The notes under the pieces were generated by a model, which saw nothing but the letters and a program-made list of their open reading frames with translations, was not told where the DNA came from and ran no database searches. The position numbers and the translations under genes are program-made. A stretch of 50,735 nt of DNA from DATMBL01 sp050735975 (lineage in GTDB: Bacteria; Desulfobacterota; Binatia; UBA9968), in NCBI GenBank assembly GCA_050735975.1, contig JBOHVS010000240.1, positions 1-50,735 on the forward strand, in the 5' to 3' direction. Of the stretch, positions 40,509-49,567 are shown one piece after another (positions within the stretch are counted from its first letter, which is position 1; each line of letters opens with the position of its first letter).

Positions 40509-40979
40509 CTACTGCTTGTGCTCGGGATTAGATGCCGCAGCTTGTCGCTCTCGGCCCGTGAGGACGGCCAAAGCTCTGCGCACCATCTTGCGCTCGCTAG
40601 GAAATCTAAGACGCTCAATGGCCTCCTGGATCGGGATCCACAGTGCCTCATCAACCTCTTGATCATGATCGCGCGGATCCCCCCTAAGATAGCGCAAGAG
40701 ATAAAAGTGAACTCGCTTGTTGATGCGAATCGGCTCGCCGTCGGCCGCTTTGCCGCGATAAGAGTAGCGAATCTCTCCGAGCTTGGCGCTCACTTTGCCC
40801 TCCAAGCCGGTCTCTTCGCGCACCTCACGGACGGCGGTCTGTCCGAAGGTCTCTCCGCTCTCGACGTGCCCTTTGGGCAGTCCCCAGCGAGTGCGGACGT
40901 GGATCAACCCGACCTCGATCGCTCCTTGATGCCTGCGGTAGATGACACCGCCGGCTGAAACTTCCCGGATAGTGCGCAT
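40509..40979 (-). CDS. Nudix hydrolase
   Basis: The product is 156 residues. The Nudix box spans residues 37-59, starting GHVESGE and ending REVREETGL, with the metal-binding glutamates in place. The preceding SAGGVIYRR and the WGLPKGH segment resemble diadenosine polyphosphate or mutT-like hydrolases. The cutA stop lies 12 bases upstream of its start on the same strand, so the two genes form a pair. Confidence 0.9.
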   Translation of the reverse strand: MRTIREVSAGGVIYRRHQGAIEVGLIHVRTRWGLPKGHVESGETFGQTAVREVREETGLEGKVSAKLGEIRYSYRGKAADGEPIRINKRVHFYLLRYLRGDPRDHDQEVDEALWIPIQEAIERLRFPSERKMVRRALAVLTGRERQAAASNPEHKQ

Positions 40980-40991
40980 AGCATTGCCACG

Positions 40992-41321
40992 CTATGCCGC
41001 GCCGGTTGAGAGCTGTTGTTCGAGCCACTCGAGATAGCCCTGGCTGCCCTCGATGATCGGTAACGCGATCACTTCCGGGACCGAGTAACTATGCAGCTCA
41101 CGGACTCTCTTTTCCACGCTGCGGAAGAGCTCTTTTTTCGATTTGATGATGAGCAGCTCCTCCTCGCTCTCTTCCACCTGCCCCTGCCAGCGATAGACTG
41201 ATTTGATTGATTTAATCCGGTTCACGCACGCCGCCAACCGCTCATTGACAAGCGCCCGCGCGAGTTGATCGCCTTCGGTGGATGATCCGGCCGTAACAAA
41301 TACGATAATAAAGTCGTCCAT
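40992..41321 (-). CDS. cutA: CutA1 divalent-cation tolerance protein
   Basis: The product is 109 residues from ATG 41321. The longer open frame to 41720 is antisense to the next gene and has no CutA similarity. Family features are FIIVFVTAGSSTEGDQLARA, LVNERLAACVNRI, IKSVYRWQGQVEESEEELLI, the ELHSYSVPEVIALPI segment and GYLEWL at the end. CutA1 forms stable trimers and is linked to metal tolerance, though its biochemical role is unclear. Confidence 0.93.
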   Translation of the reverse strand: MDDFIIVFVTAGSSTEGDQLARALVNERLAACVNRIKSIKSVYRWQGQVEESEEELLIIKSKKELFRSVEKRVRELHSYSVPEVIALPIIEGSQGYLEWLEQQLSTGAA

Positions 41322-41465
41322 TGCTGATTTTACAACCGGGTTTCGTTCGCCGTCAATCGCATGACGGCGGCGGCACTCGATGATGGCTCCGGCATGCCCG
41401 GAACGCTCGCGACCGTTCCCTACGACATGTTGCGCATTCCACGCTGCCTCACTAACGTATGTCCT

Positions 41466-42188
41466 GTGAACACGAAACGAGCCATACGAGAAAGGATCTG
41501 GACTCTTCTCCAAGAGGAGAAGGCGGCGCGCTTCCCCGGCGCAGCCGGCAGGATCCCGAACTTCATCGGCGCCGAGGCGTGTGCCCGGGTACTGTCCAAC
41601 ACGGCGATCTGGAAAAAGGCTAAAGTGCTCAAAGCCAATCCGGATTCTCCGCAAAGGGCGATCCGTCAAAAAGCTCTGGAAGAGGGAAAGATCGTGTATA
41701 TGGCTGTGCCGCGACTTCACAGTGAAAGACCCTTTATCGAACTCAATCCCAGCACACTCAAATGCTCACCTTACGCAGCTTCGTCCATCAAGGGAGCGGC
41801 AACGTACGGATGTCCGGTGACGCTTGAAGAGCTGAAAGCAATCGACTTGGTGGTCTGCGGTTCGGTAGCGGTCAATCGCCGCGGCGCCCGAGTCGGAAAA
41901 GGCGGCGGATACTCCGACCTGGAGTTCGCCTTACTGAGCGAAGCGGGAAAAACCGGTCCCGGGACCCCCATTGTAACGTCGGTCCATCCGTTACAAATAG
42001 TGAAGGACACCTTGCCGATGACCGTCCACGACATACCTCTGGATGCGATCATCACTCCCACAGAGATCGTGGAAGTTAAAAGCCCGTCGCGGAGGCCTGA
42101 AGGAATCTATTGGAACATGCTGCCGCCGGATAAGATCGAAGCGATTCCGGTGTTAGCGGCGAAAAGAAATGCCGGTAAAACCCGCTAG
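41466..42188 (+). CDS. 5-formyltetrahydrofolate cyclo-ligase-like (MTHFS) protein
   Basis: The product is 240 residues from GTG 41466, where similarity to the family begins (VNTKRAIRERIWTLLQEEKA); an ATG at 41427 is possible. The MTHFS fold is shown by the N-terminal KRAIRERIW helix, AKVLKANPDSPQRAIRQKAL, IDLVVCGSVAVNRRGARVGK and the glycine-rich GKGGGYSDLEFALL loop. The chain is longer than classical MTHFS (about 200) and resembles the archaeal/eukaryotic MTHFSD-like branch. The true substrate is uncertain. It is divergent from cutA. Confidence 0.82.
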   Translation: MNTKRAIRERIWTLLQEEKAARFPGAAGRIPNFIGAEACARVLSNTAIWKKAKVLKANPDSPQRAIRQKALEEGKIVYMAVPRLHSERPFIELNPSTLKCSPYAASSIKGAATYGCPVTLEELKAIDLVVCGSVAVNRRGARVGKGGGYSDLEFALLSEAGKTGPGTPIVTSVHPLQIVKDTLPMTVHDIPLDAIITPTEIVEVKSPSRRPEGIYWNMLPPDKIEAIPVLAAKRNAGKTR

Positions 42189-42363
42189 CGAATGATAGCT
42201 TACCTGCGCGCGCCGGACTGACCCATATCGGGTACGTTGTACGCCCCTTTTATTTCCCACACGACTGTGTAATGGATTTGGCATTCGCTAGCGTCGGAAG
42301 TCCTTTGAACGCTAATTTCAGATTGCCCCGAAAAATCTCGACGGCGCAATATAAACTCAACTG

Positions 42364-43458
42364 ATGGCGGCACGAAACAGCTATCGCAACTGGGCATTGA
42401 TCTCGGGCGTCGTTGTCTTGGCGCTCATGACAAGCGGGATTGGGATCTGGTGGTGGAAGTCTCTCGGATACGTCAGCACCGACGACGCCAGGATCAAGGC
42501 GGACATTATCTCCGTCAGCAGCGAGATCCAGGGAAAAATCATAGCCCTCGCCAAAGACGAGGGAGATCGCGTAACACCCGGAGAGGTGATGGCCAGGCTG
42601 GACAGCCGGGACGTGCGGATCCAGCTGGAGCAGGCCCAGGCCGAACTGGATCGGACACGCGGCAGAGTCAAGCAGGCGGAGAGGGACGTGACCCTTCACG
42701 CCGAAAGGAACAAGGGAGAGCTCCCGCAGGCCCAAGCGGCCTTGGCGGGTTATCACCATAATCTTGAAGGTGCCCAGGCTCTCGCGGAGAAGGCCAAAGA
42801 GGACTGGCAGAGAACGAAGTCCCTTTTCGAACGCCAACTGCTATCGGCCCAGGAGCTGGCGCATGCCGAAACCGAGATGCGCCAGGCCCAAGCCGGCCTT
42901 GATGCCTTGAGGGAAAAGATCAAGGAGGGAGAAGCGGCGCTGCAGCTGGTTCGAATCAATCGGAGAGAAGTCGCAGTCAAAGAAGCTACTATCAAAGTCC
43001 GCGAGGCCGAGGTGCGACGAGCCGAGGCCGAGCTTGCGGATCTGCGGCGCAAGCTCGAGCTGATGGCGATTGTCAGCCCGGTGCATGGTATCGTGGCAAA
43101 GAAAACCGCCCATCAGGGAGAGGTGGTCCAACGGGGGCAACCTATTTTTATGGTTGTGGACGGGAGCCGGTTCTGGGTGGAGGCCAATGTGGAAGAGACG
43201 GAGATCCGTTTCGTCAAGCCCGGAAGCCGCGTGACGATCAGAGTGGATTCCTATCCGGGGCGGGATTTCGAGGGAAGAGTGGAGGAAATAGGCCAAGCGA
43301 CGATCTCGGAATTTTCCCTTTTCTCGCCGCAAAAGCTCACCGGACAGTTCATCAAATCCACGCAGCGTCTGCCGGTTAAAATCTCAGTGGCAAATCCCGA
43401 CAACCTGTTAAAGATCGGCATGCTCGCAGTGGTTTGGATTGAAAAACATGGCGGATAG
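42364..43458 (+). CDS. emrA: EmrA/HlyD-type membrane fusion protein
   Basis: The product is 364 residues. One N-terminal membrane anchor (WALISGVVVLALMTSGIGIW) is followed by a lipoyl-like half (YVSTDDARIKADIISVSSEI, QGKIIALAKDEGDRVTPGEV), a long coiled-coil hairpin (about residues 90-240) and the second lipoyl half plus barrel (IVSPVHGIVAKKTAHQGEVV). This is the periplasmic adaptor of a multidrug efflux complex. The last 11 bases overlap the start of the EmrB-type gene. Confidence 0.92.
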   Translation: MAARNSYRNWALISGVVVLALMTSGIGIWWWKSLGYVSTDDARIKADIISVSSEIQGKIIALAKDEGDRVTPGEVMARLDSRDVRIQLEQAQAELDRTRGRVKQAERDVTLHAERNKGELPQAQAALAGYHHNLEGAQALAEKAKEDWQRTKSLFERQLLSAQELAHAETEMRQAQAGLDALREKIKEGEAALQLVRINRREVAVKEATIKVREAEVRRAEAELADLRRKLELMAIVSPVHGIVAKKTAHQGEVVQRGQPIFMVVDGSRFWVEANVEETEIRFVKPGSRVTIRVDSYPGRDFEGRVEEIGQATISEFSLFSPQKLTGQFIKSTQRLPVKISVANPDNLLKIGMLAVVWIEKHGG

Positions 43459-45010
43459 CACGGCTCACTCTCCGGCGCCGGCGGACTCCGGCCATGTTCA
43501 TAAGTGGTGGGTCTCTCTAACTTTGTCTTTGGGAACTCTGTCCATAGGTCTGAGCGCCACCACGGTCGATATCGCCATTCCCACCATCATGTCCTCCCTG
43601 GGCGCCTCACTAAACAAGGTTCAATGGGTTCTTACCGGTTTCATGATTACGCGGACCGTGCTCACTCCCGCGGTGGGCTGGCTGGGCGACCGTCTGGGCG
43701 ACCGTAATCTTTTCATCTTCAGCACCTCTATGTTTACCCTCGGCTCGTTTCTCTGCTCGATCTCCTGGAGCGCGGACTCGCTCATTTTTTTCCGTATCTT
43801 GCAGGCCGTCGGCGCAGGCCCTTTGATCGGAGTCTCGATGGCTATCATGTATGATGCCTTTCCACCGCGGGACCGCGGGCTGGCCATGGGGCTTTTTATG
43901 ACGGGCTGGTCCCTGGGACCCTTCTTCGGTCCGCTCCTGGGCGGCTATCTGACCGAGCACGTTCACTGGAGAGCCATTTTCTATATCAACATTCCGGTCG
44001 GGCTGCTAAGCATCGTAGCGGCTTTTTTCGTGCTCCCCCAAAACCGCAACAATCAGCAAAAGGCTCCTTTCGACTGGCTCGGGTTTCTTAGCATGACCGG
44101 CGCCGTCGCCGCGCTCCTCGTTGCGTTGAGCGAGGGACACGAACAGGGATGGGGCAGTCGGTTTATCGTTTCCCTTCTCGGCGCCTCTGCAGTCCTTTTC
44201 CTTCTATTCGTAATCGTGGAGCTTAGAGTCAAACATCCGTTTGTAGAGCTGCGTTTTTTTCAGAGCTTTGCCTTCAGCCTCTCGAACATCATCATATTTT
44301 TCCGCGTTTTCGGCTTTCGGGGCACCAATTTTCTCATCGCCCTGTTTCTCCAACGGAGCCTCAACTACAGCCCGATCCAAGCCGCGACCTTTCTGCTGCC
44401 GGGAGCGATCATTACGGGCGTCGTCTCGCCACTGGCAGGGACTCTTTCCGATCGCCTGAATCCGCGGGTCCCGATCGTGCTGGGATTTCTCACCTTGATC
44501 CTGGTTCTTTACGGCCTTTCCAACATCACCCTATGGACCAGCATGGCGATGATCTTCTTTCTGTTAAGCATGAAGAGCGTGGGCCAGTCGAGCCTCAACG
44601 CCCCTCTTAATGTGGTCGCCCTGGGGGCGTTACCCGAGGGGAAAAGCCGCATGGGGAGCGGCATGCTCGGCCTGTCCCGAGGACTGGGCGAAGCGTTCGG
44701 CATCGCGGTACTGACCTTCCTGCTGGAGAGGCACACGTTTGTCAATCTCGAGCACATGAGCCCGACTCAGGGCGAGAATCTCTCGGCAGCGCAGCGATTC
44801 GCGACAGTCCAGCAAATGAAGACCTTGCTTGTTCAGGCGGGGCATTTCGGCACGGCGCTGGATGAGCGGGCGCACTCGTTGCTCGGTTACACCTTGCTCA
44901 ACGAGGCGCTCACCCGCGGGTACCAGGAGATTTTCATCATGATCGCTTGGATATACATTTTTCTAGGGATCTCGGCCTTTTTCCTCCGCACGCCGAAAAA
45001 AGTCGGGTAG
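43448..45010 (+). CDS. emrB: EmrB/QacA-type DHA2 MFS multidrug transporter
   Basis: The product is 520 residues from ATG 43448; a TTG three codons earlier is less likely. About 14 membrane helices are evident. The DHA2 motifs include STTVDIAIPTIMSSLG-like SATTVDIAIPTIMSSLG in helix 1, GWLGDRLGDRNLF in loop 2-3 and LGPFFGPLLGGYLTEHVHWR in helix 5. It pairs with the upstream EmrA adaptor to expel hydrophobic compounds with an outer-membrane channel encoded elsewhere. No regulator gene is adjacent. Confidence 0.92.
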   Translation: MADSTAHSPAPADSGHVHKWWVSLTLSLGTLSIGLSATTVDIAIPTIMSSLGASLNKVQWVLTGFMITRTVLTPAVGWLGDRLGDRNLFIFSTSMFTLGSFLCSISWSADSLIFFRILQAVGAGPLIGVSMAIMYDAFPPRDRGLAMGLFMTGWSLGPFFGPLLGGYLTEHVHWRAIFYINIPVGLLSIVAAFFVLPQNRNNQQKAPFDWLGFLSMTGAVAALLVALSEGHEQGWGSRFIVSLLGASAVLFLLFVIVELRVKHPFVELRFFQSFAFSLSNIIIFFRVFGFRGTNFLIALFLQRSLNYSPIQAATFLLPGAIITGVVSPLAGTLSDRLNPRVPIVLGFLTLILVLYGLSNITLWTSMAMIFFLLSMKSVGQSSLNAPLNVVALGALPEGKSRMGSGMLGLSRGLGEAFGIAVLTFLLERHTFVNLEHMSPTQGENLSAAQRFATVQQMKTLLVQAGHFGTALDERAHSLLGYTLLNEALTRGYQEIFIMIAWIYIFLGISAFFLRTPKKVG

Positions 45011-45093
45011 CGGCCAGGCGCCGTGTTAGACTCAGTATGTTTGAACACCCCACGGATATATGTTACCTGATTCATTTCTGAGGAATTTTTGGG

Positions 45094-45471
45094 ATGCAAA
45101 AGATCGATTTTGAGAAGGCCAACGGACTCGTCCCAGTCATCGTTCAAGACTATCGTTCGCGTGAAGTCCTGATGGTCGCTTATATGAACAAACAAGCGTG
45201 GGAAAAAACCAAGAAGACGGGAAAGGCTCATTATTACAGCCGCTCCCGTAAAGGATTGTGGCTTAAAGGAGAAGAATCGGGCAACTTCCAGGAAGTGAAA
45301 GACGTCTACATTGACTGTGATCACGACACCCTGCTCCTTCAGGTGCGACAGATCGGCGGCGCGGCTTGCCATGAAGGCTACCGTAGTTGCTTTTTCCGCA
45401 AGAAAGTCCAAGGCCATTGGAAGCTATCCGCAAAGCGCGCATTCAATCCGAGGGAGGTTTACAAAAAGTGA
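45094..45471 (+). CDS. hisI: Phosphoribosyl-AMP cyclohydrolase
   Basis: The product is 125 residues, a stand-alone HisI without the HisE domain. It catalyses the third step of histidine synthesis. Family residues are VLMVAYMNKQAWEKTKKTGK, AHYYSRSRKGLWLKGEESGN, the metal site DCDHDTLLLQV and GGAACHEGYRSCFFR. Its stop overlaps the GTG start of hisG by four bases. The gene follows emrB after 83 bases but is not obviously related to it. Confidence 0.95.
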   Translation: MQKIDFEKANGLVPVIVQDYRSREVLMVAYMNKQAWEKTKKTGKAHYYSRSRKGLWLKGEESGNFQEVKDVYIDCDHDTLLLQVRQIGGAACHEGYRSCFFRKKVQGHWKLSAKRAFNPREVYKK

Positions 45472-46358
45472 GCGAGTTGAAGTTGGGAATCCCTAAAGGG
45501 AGTCTCGAGGCGATGACCATCGAGCTCTTCAAGAAATCCGGCTGGAAGATCTCGACGACAAGTCGCAGCTATTTCCCATCCATCGATGACGACACGCTGC
45601 GTTGCAGCCTCGCTCGGCCTCAGGAAATGTCGCGCTACGTCGAGAAAGGCACCTTGGACGTCGGCATCACAGGAAAAGACTGGACGATGGAAAACGAGTC
45701 GGATGTCCAGGTCGTCTGCGAGATGGTTTACTCAAAGACGAGCTTTAAGCCTACCCGCTGGGTCTTGGCCGTCCCGCACGAGTCAAACATAAAAAAGATT
45801 GAGGACCTCAAAGGCAAAAGAATCGCCTCGGAAATGGTCAACTTCACAAGGCGCTACTTCGCGGAGAGAAAGATTCCCGTCGACGTTGAGTTCTCTTGGG
45901 GCGCTACGGAAGCTAAGGCGGCGGAGGGGCTGGTCGATGCAATCGTCGAAGTTACCGAGACCGGAAGCACGATTCGCGCCCATGGTCTAAAAATCATTGC
46001 TGAGTTGATGGAATCCTGCCCTCAGGTCATCGCCAATAAAATCTCCTGGCAGGATCCGTGGAAGCGGGAGAAAATTGAACAAATCAGACTGCTGCTCCGG
46101 GGCGCGCTTTCGGCTGAAGACAAAGTCGGTCTCAAACTGAATGTTTCTGAAGCCGATCTCGAGAGAGTCGTCCAGCTCATCCCCAGCATCACCGCCCCCA
46201 CGATCGCGACGCTTTACCCTACCGCCGCCCTTAAAGGCGTCAAATGGTTCTCGATCGAGAGCGTGATCGCGGAAAATGTGGTGCGGGATCTGATACCGAA
46301 GTTAATTCAGAACGGCGCGGTGGGAATAATCGAGTACCCGCTCAACAAGGTCATCTGA
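45468..46358 (+). CDS. hisG: ATP phosphoribosyltransferase, long form
   Basis: The product is 296 residues from GTG 45468, with GGGAGG upstream inside hisI. It performs the first step of histidine synthesis, joining PRPP and ATP. Features are LKLGIPKGSLEAMTIELFKK, DVGITGKDWTMENE, VEVTETGSTIRAHGLKII (the PRPP site) and a C-terminal ACT-like regulatory domain from about residue 215 (VGLKLNVSEADLERVVQLIP). The long form is homohexameric and feedback-inhibited by histidine. Coupled translation with hisI is likely (four-base overlap). Confidence 0.95.
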   Translation: MSELKLGIPKGSLEAMTIELFKKSGWKISTTSRSYFPSIDDDTLRCSLARPQEMSRYVEKGTLDVGITGKDWTMENESDVQVVCEMVYSKTSFKPTRWVLAVPHESNIKKIEDLKGKRIASEMVNFTRRYFAERKIPVDVEFSWGATEAKAAEGLVDAIVEVTETGSTIRAHGLKIIAELMESCPQVIANKISWQDPWKREKIEQIRLLLRGALSAEDKVGLKLNVSEADLERVVQLIPSITAPTIATLYPTAALKGVKWFSIESVIAENVVRDLIPKLIQNGAVGIIEYPLNKVI

Positions 46359-46440
46359 GCCGGGAGTTCGACGTTTCAAGTTCGAGGTTCGAAGTCCGAA
46401 ACTCAGCCTGAAAACCTAAAACTTAACCTGCTTTCGTTGC
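46359..46440. repeat. GTTCGA / AACCTAAA-type intergenic strings
   Basis: TTCGACGTTTCAAGTTCGAG, TTCGAAGTCCGAAACTCAG and AACCTAAAACTTAACCTGC recur with variation at 6682-6722, 26546-26575 and 40108-40140. They fill the gap between the convergent hisG and carboxyltransferase genes. Confidence 0.45.
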
Positions 46441-47814
46441 CTACACTCTATTCACTTCAGCCGCAGACGTACTTTCGTGAGATTCACGCCAGAGAAAATA
46501 GTCTTTGGCTATCTCGGGGAAGAGCGCGTACGATAACACATCCTCTTCGCCCGCGGCGAGACCACCAATCTCTTTTCGCGCCTCATCCAATCCGGGTTTA
46601 AGCAGATCTGCCGGCCGGCAACTAATCGGTTGTTTCTTCCCTAACACTTTCTGTTTGATCTCATCGCTGATCTGGCCCGGCGGCTCGCCGTAAAGCCCCA
46701 TGACATAGTTTCTGGTCTCCATGGCAACGACGGAATAGCGTTTCCCGGTCATCACGTTGAGCGCCGACTGAGAGCCGACGATCTGACTGGTGGGCGTGAC
46801 CAACGGCGGATAACCCAGGTCCTTTCGCACATGCGGCATCTCCGCCAGTACGGCGTCCAGTTTGTCTTCAGCGTTCTGTTGTCGCAGTTGCGCCACTAAG
46901 TTGGACAGCATCCCCCCGGGGATTTGCGAGGTCAGAATGTCGGTTTTAACCTGATTATTGATCGGGCTTTCGAATTCGGCGTATCTGCGTCGCACGCCGT
47001 GGAAGTAGTCTGCGATCTCTCCGAGCAGGGTCAAATCGAGTCCGGTATCCTTCGGCGTGCTCTGCAACGCTGCCACCACCGCCTCGGTAGCCGGCTGCGA
47101 CGTTCCTTGCGAAAGAGGTGAAAGCGCCGTGTCGATGATATCCGCGCCCGCCTCAATGGCCATCATATAGCTCATCGGCGCCAGCCCCGCGGTACAGTGG
47201 GAGTGGAGATGGAGCGGCAACGGGATTCGCGATTTGAGCTTTTTGACGAGTTCGTAGGCCACATAGGGGGCCAGTATCCCGGCCATGTCTTTGAGGCAGA
47301 TGATCTGAACTCCCAATCCAGCCAGCTTCTCGCCCACTTTTACAAAATAATCGATCGAGTGAACCGGGCTGATCGTATAACAAATCGTTCCTTCGACGAG
47401 CTTTCCGGCCTTTAAGGCCGCGTCGATCGCCGTCTTCATATTGCGGATGTCGTTCATAGCGTCGAAAATGCGAAAGACGTCGATGCCGTCCGCAGCCGCT
47501 CGCTCGATGAAGGCCTGCACGATATCATCCGGGTAGTTGCGGTAGCCGACCACGTTCTGACCTCGCACGAGCATTTGAAAGCGGGTTTTTGGCATCGCCG
47601 CGCGCAGTTTACGGAGCCGCACCCACGGGCACTCCTTCAGATAACGCAACGCGGCGTCAAAGGTCGCCCCGCCCCAGGTTTCCAAAGACCAGTAGCCAAC
47701 TTGATCCAGCTTGGCTGCAATCGGCAACATATCGTCGGTGCGCATCCGCGTAGCCAACAACGACTGATGTGCGTCTCTGAGTACTGTTTCCGTGAGCTCG
47801 ATTTTTGTTTCCAT
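46441..47814 (-). CDS. PycB/OadA-type carboxyltransferase without biotinyl domain
   Basis: The product is 457 residues, the carboxyltransferase TIM barrel of pyruvate carboxylase subunit B or oxaloacetate decarboxylase alpha. Features are TVLRDAHQSLLATRMRTDDM, the metal site LPLHLHSHCTAGLAP and the active-site lysine in IICLKDMAG. The chain ends after the PYC_OADA domain and lacks the C-terminal biotin-carrier domain, so a separate biotin protein must serve it. It is last in a minus-strand operon with an Fe-S protein, a TPR protein and a small membrane protein. Direction (carboxylation or decarboxylation) is not known. Confidence 0.9.
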   Translation of the reverse strand: METKIELTETVLRDAHQSLLATRMRTDDMLPIAAKLDQVGYWSLETWGGATFDAALRYLKECPWVRLRKLRAAMPKTRFQMLVRGQNVVGYRNYPDDIVQAFIERAAADGIDVFRIFDAMNDIRNMKTAIDAALKAGKLVEGTICYTISPVHSIDYFVKVGEKLAGLGVQIICLKDMAGILAPYVAYELVKKLKSRIPLPLHLHSHCTAGLAPMSYMMAIEAGADIIDTALSPLSQGTSQPATEAVVAALQSTPKDTGLDLTLLGEIADYFHGVRRRYAEFESPINNQVKTDILTSQIPGGMLSNLVAQLRQQNAEDKLDAVLAEMPHVRKDLGYPPLVTPTSQIVGSQSALNVMTGKRYSVVAMETRNYVMGLYGEPPGQISDEIKQKVLGKKQPISCRPADLLKPGLDEARKEIGGLAAGEEDVLSYALFPEIAKDYFLWRESHESTSAAEVNRV

Positions 47815-47824
47815 GCAGAAGTTC

Positions 47825-48376
47825 CTAACCGTAAAGCTCTGTTTGCTTCTCCTCTAAGCGAGCCTTTTCCGCGGCATCGATGACGTAAACACCGTTAACT
47901 TCCTTGAGCTTGCTCATATCGTAGAAGAACTCGGCCATTTGCAATCCGTCTTCGTACTCGTACATTTTGATTGCATCCCAAGGGCAGATCTTTTTGTCCA
48001 AACGATCCTCAGACTCCGTCCCGACGAGCTGGAGCTGGATTTTCTTTGGCATTGCATCGGGCTGGACCGGCTTTTTATTACTGTCATAGAACCGGTTCGC
48101 GTATTCGTAATAGATCTCGCCGGTCTCTTTGTGCTGATGGATTTTCGTGAGATCCTCGCTGTAGCACATCTGGCAGCCGATGCACTTGTCGTTATCGACG
48201 AACACGCGGTATGGCTTGAGTCCGCCTTGCGGCAGCTCTTCGTAGAGAAGATTGATGCAATCATCCACGGGACAATGGGCCTCGCACAACGGCGACCCGG
48301 CGCAGCTCGAGCAGTTCTCATCCATCACGGCCAATAAGGCTGTGCCTTTGCGCTTCTTCGTTGGTTCACCCGCCAT
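47825..48376 (-). CDS. 4Fe-4S ferredoxin-type protein
   Basis: The product is 183 residues. Cysteines C22, C25, C31, C35 and C40 (ENCSSCAGSPLCEAHCPVDD) and C65, C68, C71 (DKCIGCQMC) with C131 (KICPWDAIKM) suggest two [4Fe-4S] clusters with an insertion of about 60 residues before the last ligand. No membrane segment is seen, so it is a soluble electron carrier or subunit. Its start overlaps the TPR gene end by 11 bases and its stop lies ten bases before the carboxyltransferase start. A link between Fe-S electron transfer and the carboxyltransferase is suggested only by this tight order. Confidence 0.87.
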   Translation of the reverse strand: MAGEPTKKRKGTALLAVMDENCSSCAGSPLCEAHCPVDDCINLLYEELPQGGLKPYRVFVDNDKCIGCQMCYSEDLTKIHQHKETGEIYYEYANRFYDSNKKPVQPDAMPKKIQLQLVGTESEDRLDKKICPWDAIKMYEYEDGLQMAEFFYDMSKLKEVNGVYVIDAAEKARLEEKQTELYG

Positions 48377-49187
48377 TCGGTTGCTTCCTCGCTTTCCTAA
48401 GACGCCCTTTGACGAATAATGCTACCGCAACTAGCAATAATACCCAATAGTAGCGGATCAGACCGATCCGCCCCCACTCCAGCCAGTAAACGAAATTCGG
48501 GGAACGCGAAATAAGCCGGCTCAAGGCTTGTTGGGCGCCGGGATAGTCTCTCGCCTCGCGCAGCGCCTGAGACAGCCCGAAAAGAGCGCCGTCGTTGTTT
48601 GGGTTGTGCTCCAGCGCCCGTTCGAAGTCGCGGCGGGCCTCCTGCCACTTCCCTTGATCGGCGAGAACCCAGCCGCGGTTGCTAAGGGCCGCGCTATAAA
48701 CGGGCCGTTGCTCCAGCGCTTCGCTGAAGCTTTCCGCCGCCCTTTCCAGTTCACCTTTCCTTTTCAGCGCGACCCCGAGATTGTTGTAGGCTTCGGGAAC
48801 ATTCGGCCGTAGTATCACGACTTGCGTGTACTCTTTGATCGCGGCATCGAAGTCGCCGTGAATCTCCGAATGAACCCACCCAAGCAAGGTTCTCGCTTCT
48901 GCGTGATTCGGGTCGGCAGCAATGGCCCTTTTGATCGCCGTTTCGGCAGCCTGAGGATCGCGCAACCGGAGAAACGAAATCCCCAAAAAAAGATGGAGAT
49001 CGGCTTCCTTCGGATAATCTCTGAGTAGCTCCTCAAAGGCCGCCTTGGCTTCAGCGGCTTTGCCTTCCGCGAGGAATTTTCTGCCGTCCTCCCAGCGTTT
49101 TTCGCCCGCCAAAGGGCTTGACTCGGCAGCAAAAGAACACCCGACCCCCACGAGGATGGCTACTGCAACTAGCCAGCCTCTGAGCAT
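48366..49187 (-). CDS. TPR-repeat lipoprotein with C-terminal membrane anchor
   Basis: The product is 273 residues. The N-terminus MLRGWLVAVAILVGVGCSFA has a lipobox-like VGVGC. About five tetratricopeptide repeats follow (for example AEAKAAFEELLRDYPKEADL, AIKEYTQVVILRPNVPEAYN, AAESFSEALEQRPVYSAALS, ARRDFERALEHNPNNDGALF). A hydrophobic helix, YYWVLLLVAVALFVKG, ends the chain. It is probably a membrane-bound scaffold facing the periplasm. It overlaps the Fe-S gene and follows the small membrane gene by four bases. Confidence 0.85.
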   Translation of the reverse strand: MLRGWLVAVAILVGVGCSFAAESSPLAGEKRWEDGRKFLAEGKAAEAKAAFEELLRDYPKEADLHLFLGISFLRLRDPQAAETAIKRAIAADPNHAEARTLLGWVHSEIHGDFDAAIKEYTQVVILRPNVPEAYNNLGVALKRKGELERAAESFSEALEQRPVYSAALSNRGWVLADQGKWQEARRDFERALEHNPNNDGALFGLSQALREARDYPGAQQALSRLISRSPNFVYWLEWGRIGLIRYYWVLLLVAVALFVKGRLRKARKQPNGG

Positions 49188-49191
49188 CTAT

Positions 49192-49377
49192 TTACTTCCA
49201 CATCTCATTGGGGATCTCGTCTTCTTTACCTTCTTCGATGAGCTTGTCGTGCTTGACGCCCTGGCGTAAACCTACCCAGGTAAAGAAAACGACAAGAATC
49301 AGCATCGCGACAATCGGAATGTTATCCGGTTTGGTGACGATTGCCAGGAAATTGTGCCAACCGCTAGCTTCTTCCAT
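49192..49377 (-). CDS. Small single-helix membrane protein
   Basis: The product is 61 residues. One helix (NIPIVAMLILVVFFTWVGLR, about residues 19-38) is flanked by an amphipathic N-terminus (GWHNFLAIVTKPD) and a charged tail. The form GWHxFL..VT.PDNIPIV recalls small proteins encoded beside cytochrome complexes, but that is from memory and not certain. It is first in the minus-strand operon with the TPR, Fe-S and carboxyltransferase genes. Confidence 0.65.
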   Translation of the reverse strand: MEEASGWHNFLAIVTKPDNIPIVAMLILVVFFTWVGLRQGVKHDKLIEEGKEDEIPNEMWK

Positions 49378-49567
49378 AAAACTTAAGCACCTGTAAATAC
49401 AATTTTTTTAAAAAGTATTAAAAATCCGGGCCAATGTCAATGTCAAGCTAATTCGCTTGCGCCCGTGAGGCGAGGGCTCGTTTTAGACAGACTGTTCCCT
49501 TTCTTGCACAATCCAACCTGACAGGCTAGCGTTAACAAATTCAGGTCCCAAGGTACCATTTCAATTC

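Noticed and set aside
40992..41720. 242-residue frame for cutA
   Set aside because: CutA1 proteins are about 105-110 residues and begin at ATG 41321; the rest is antisense to the MTHFS-like gene.
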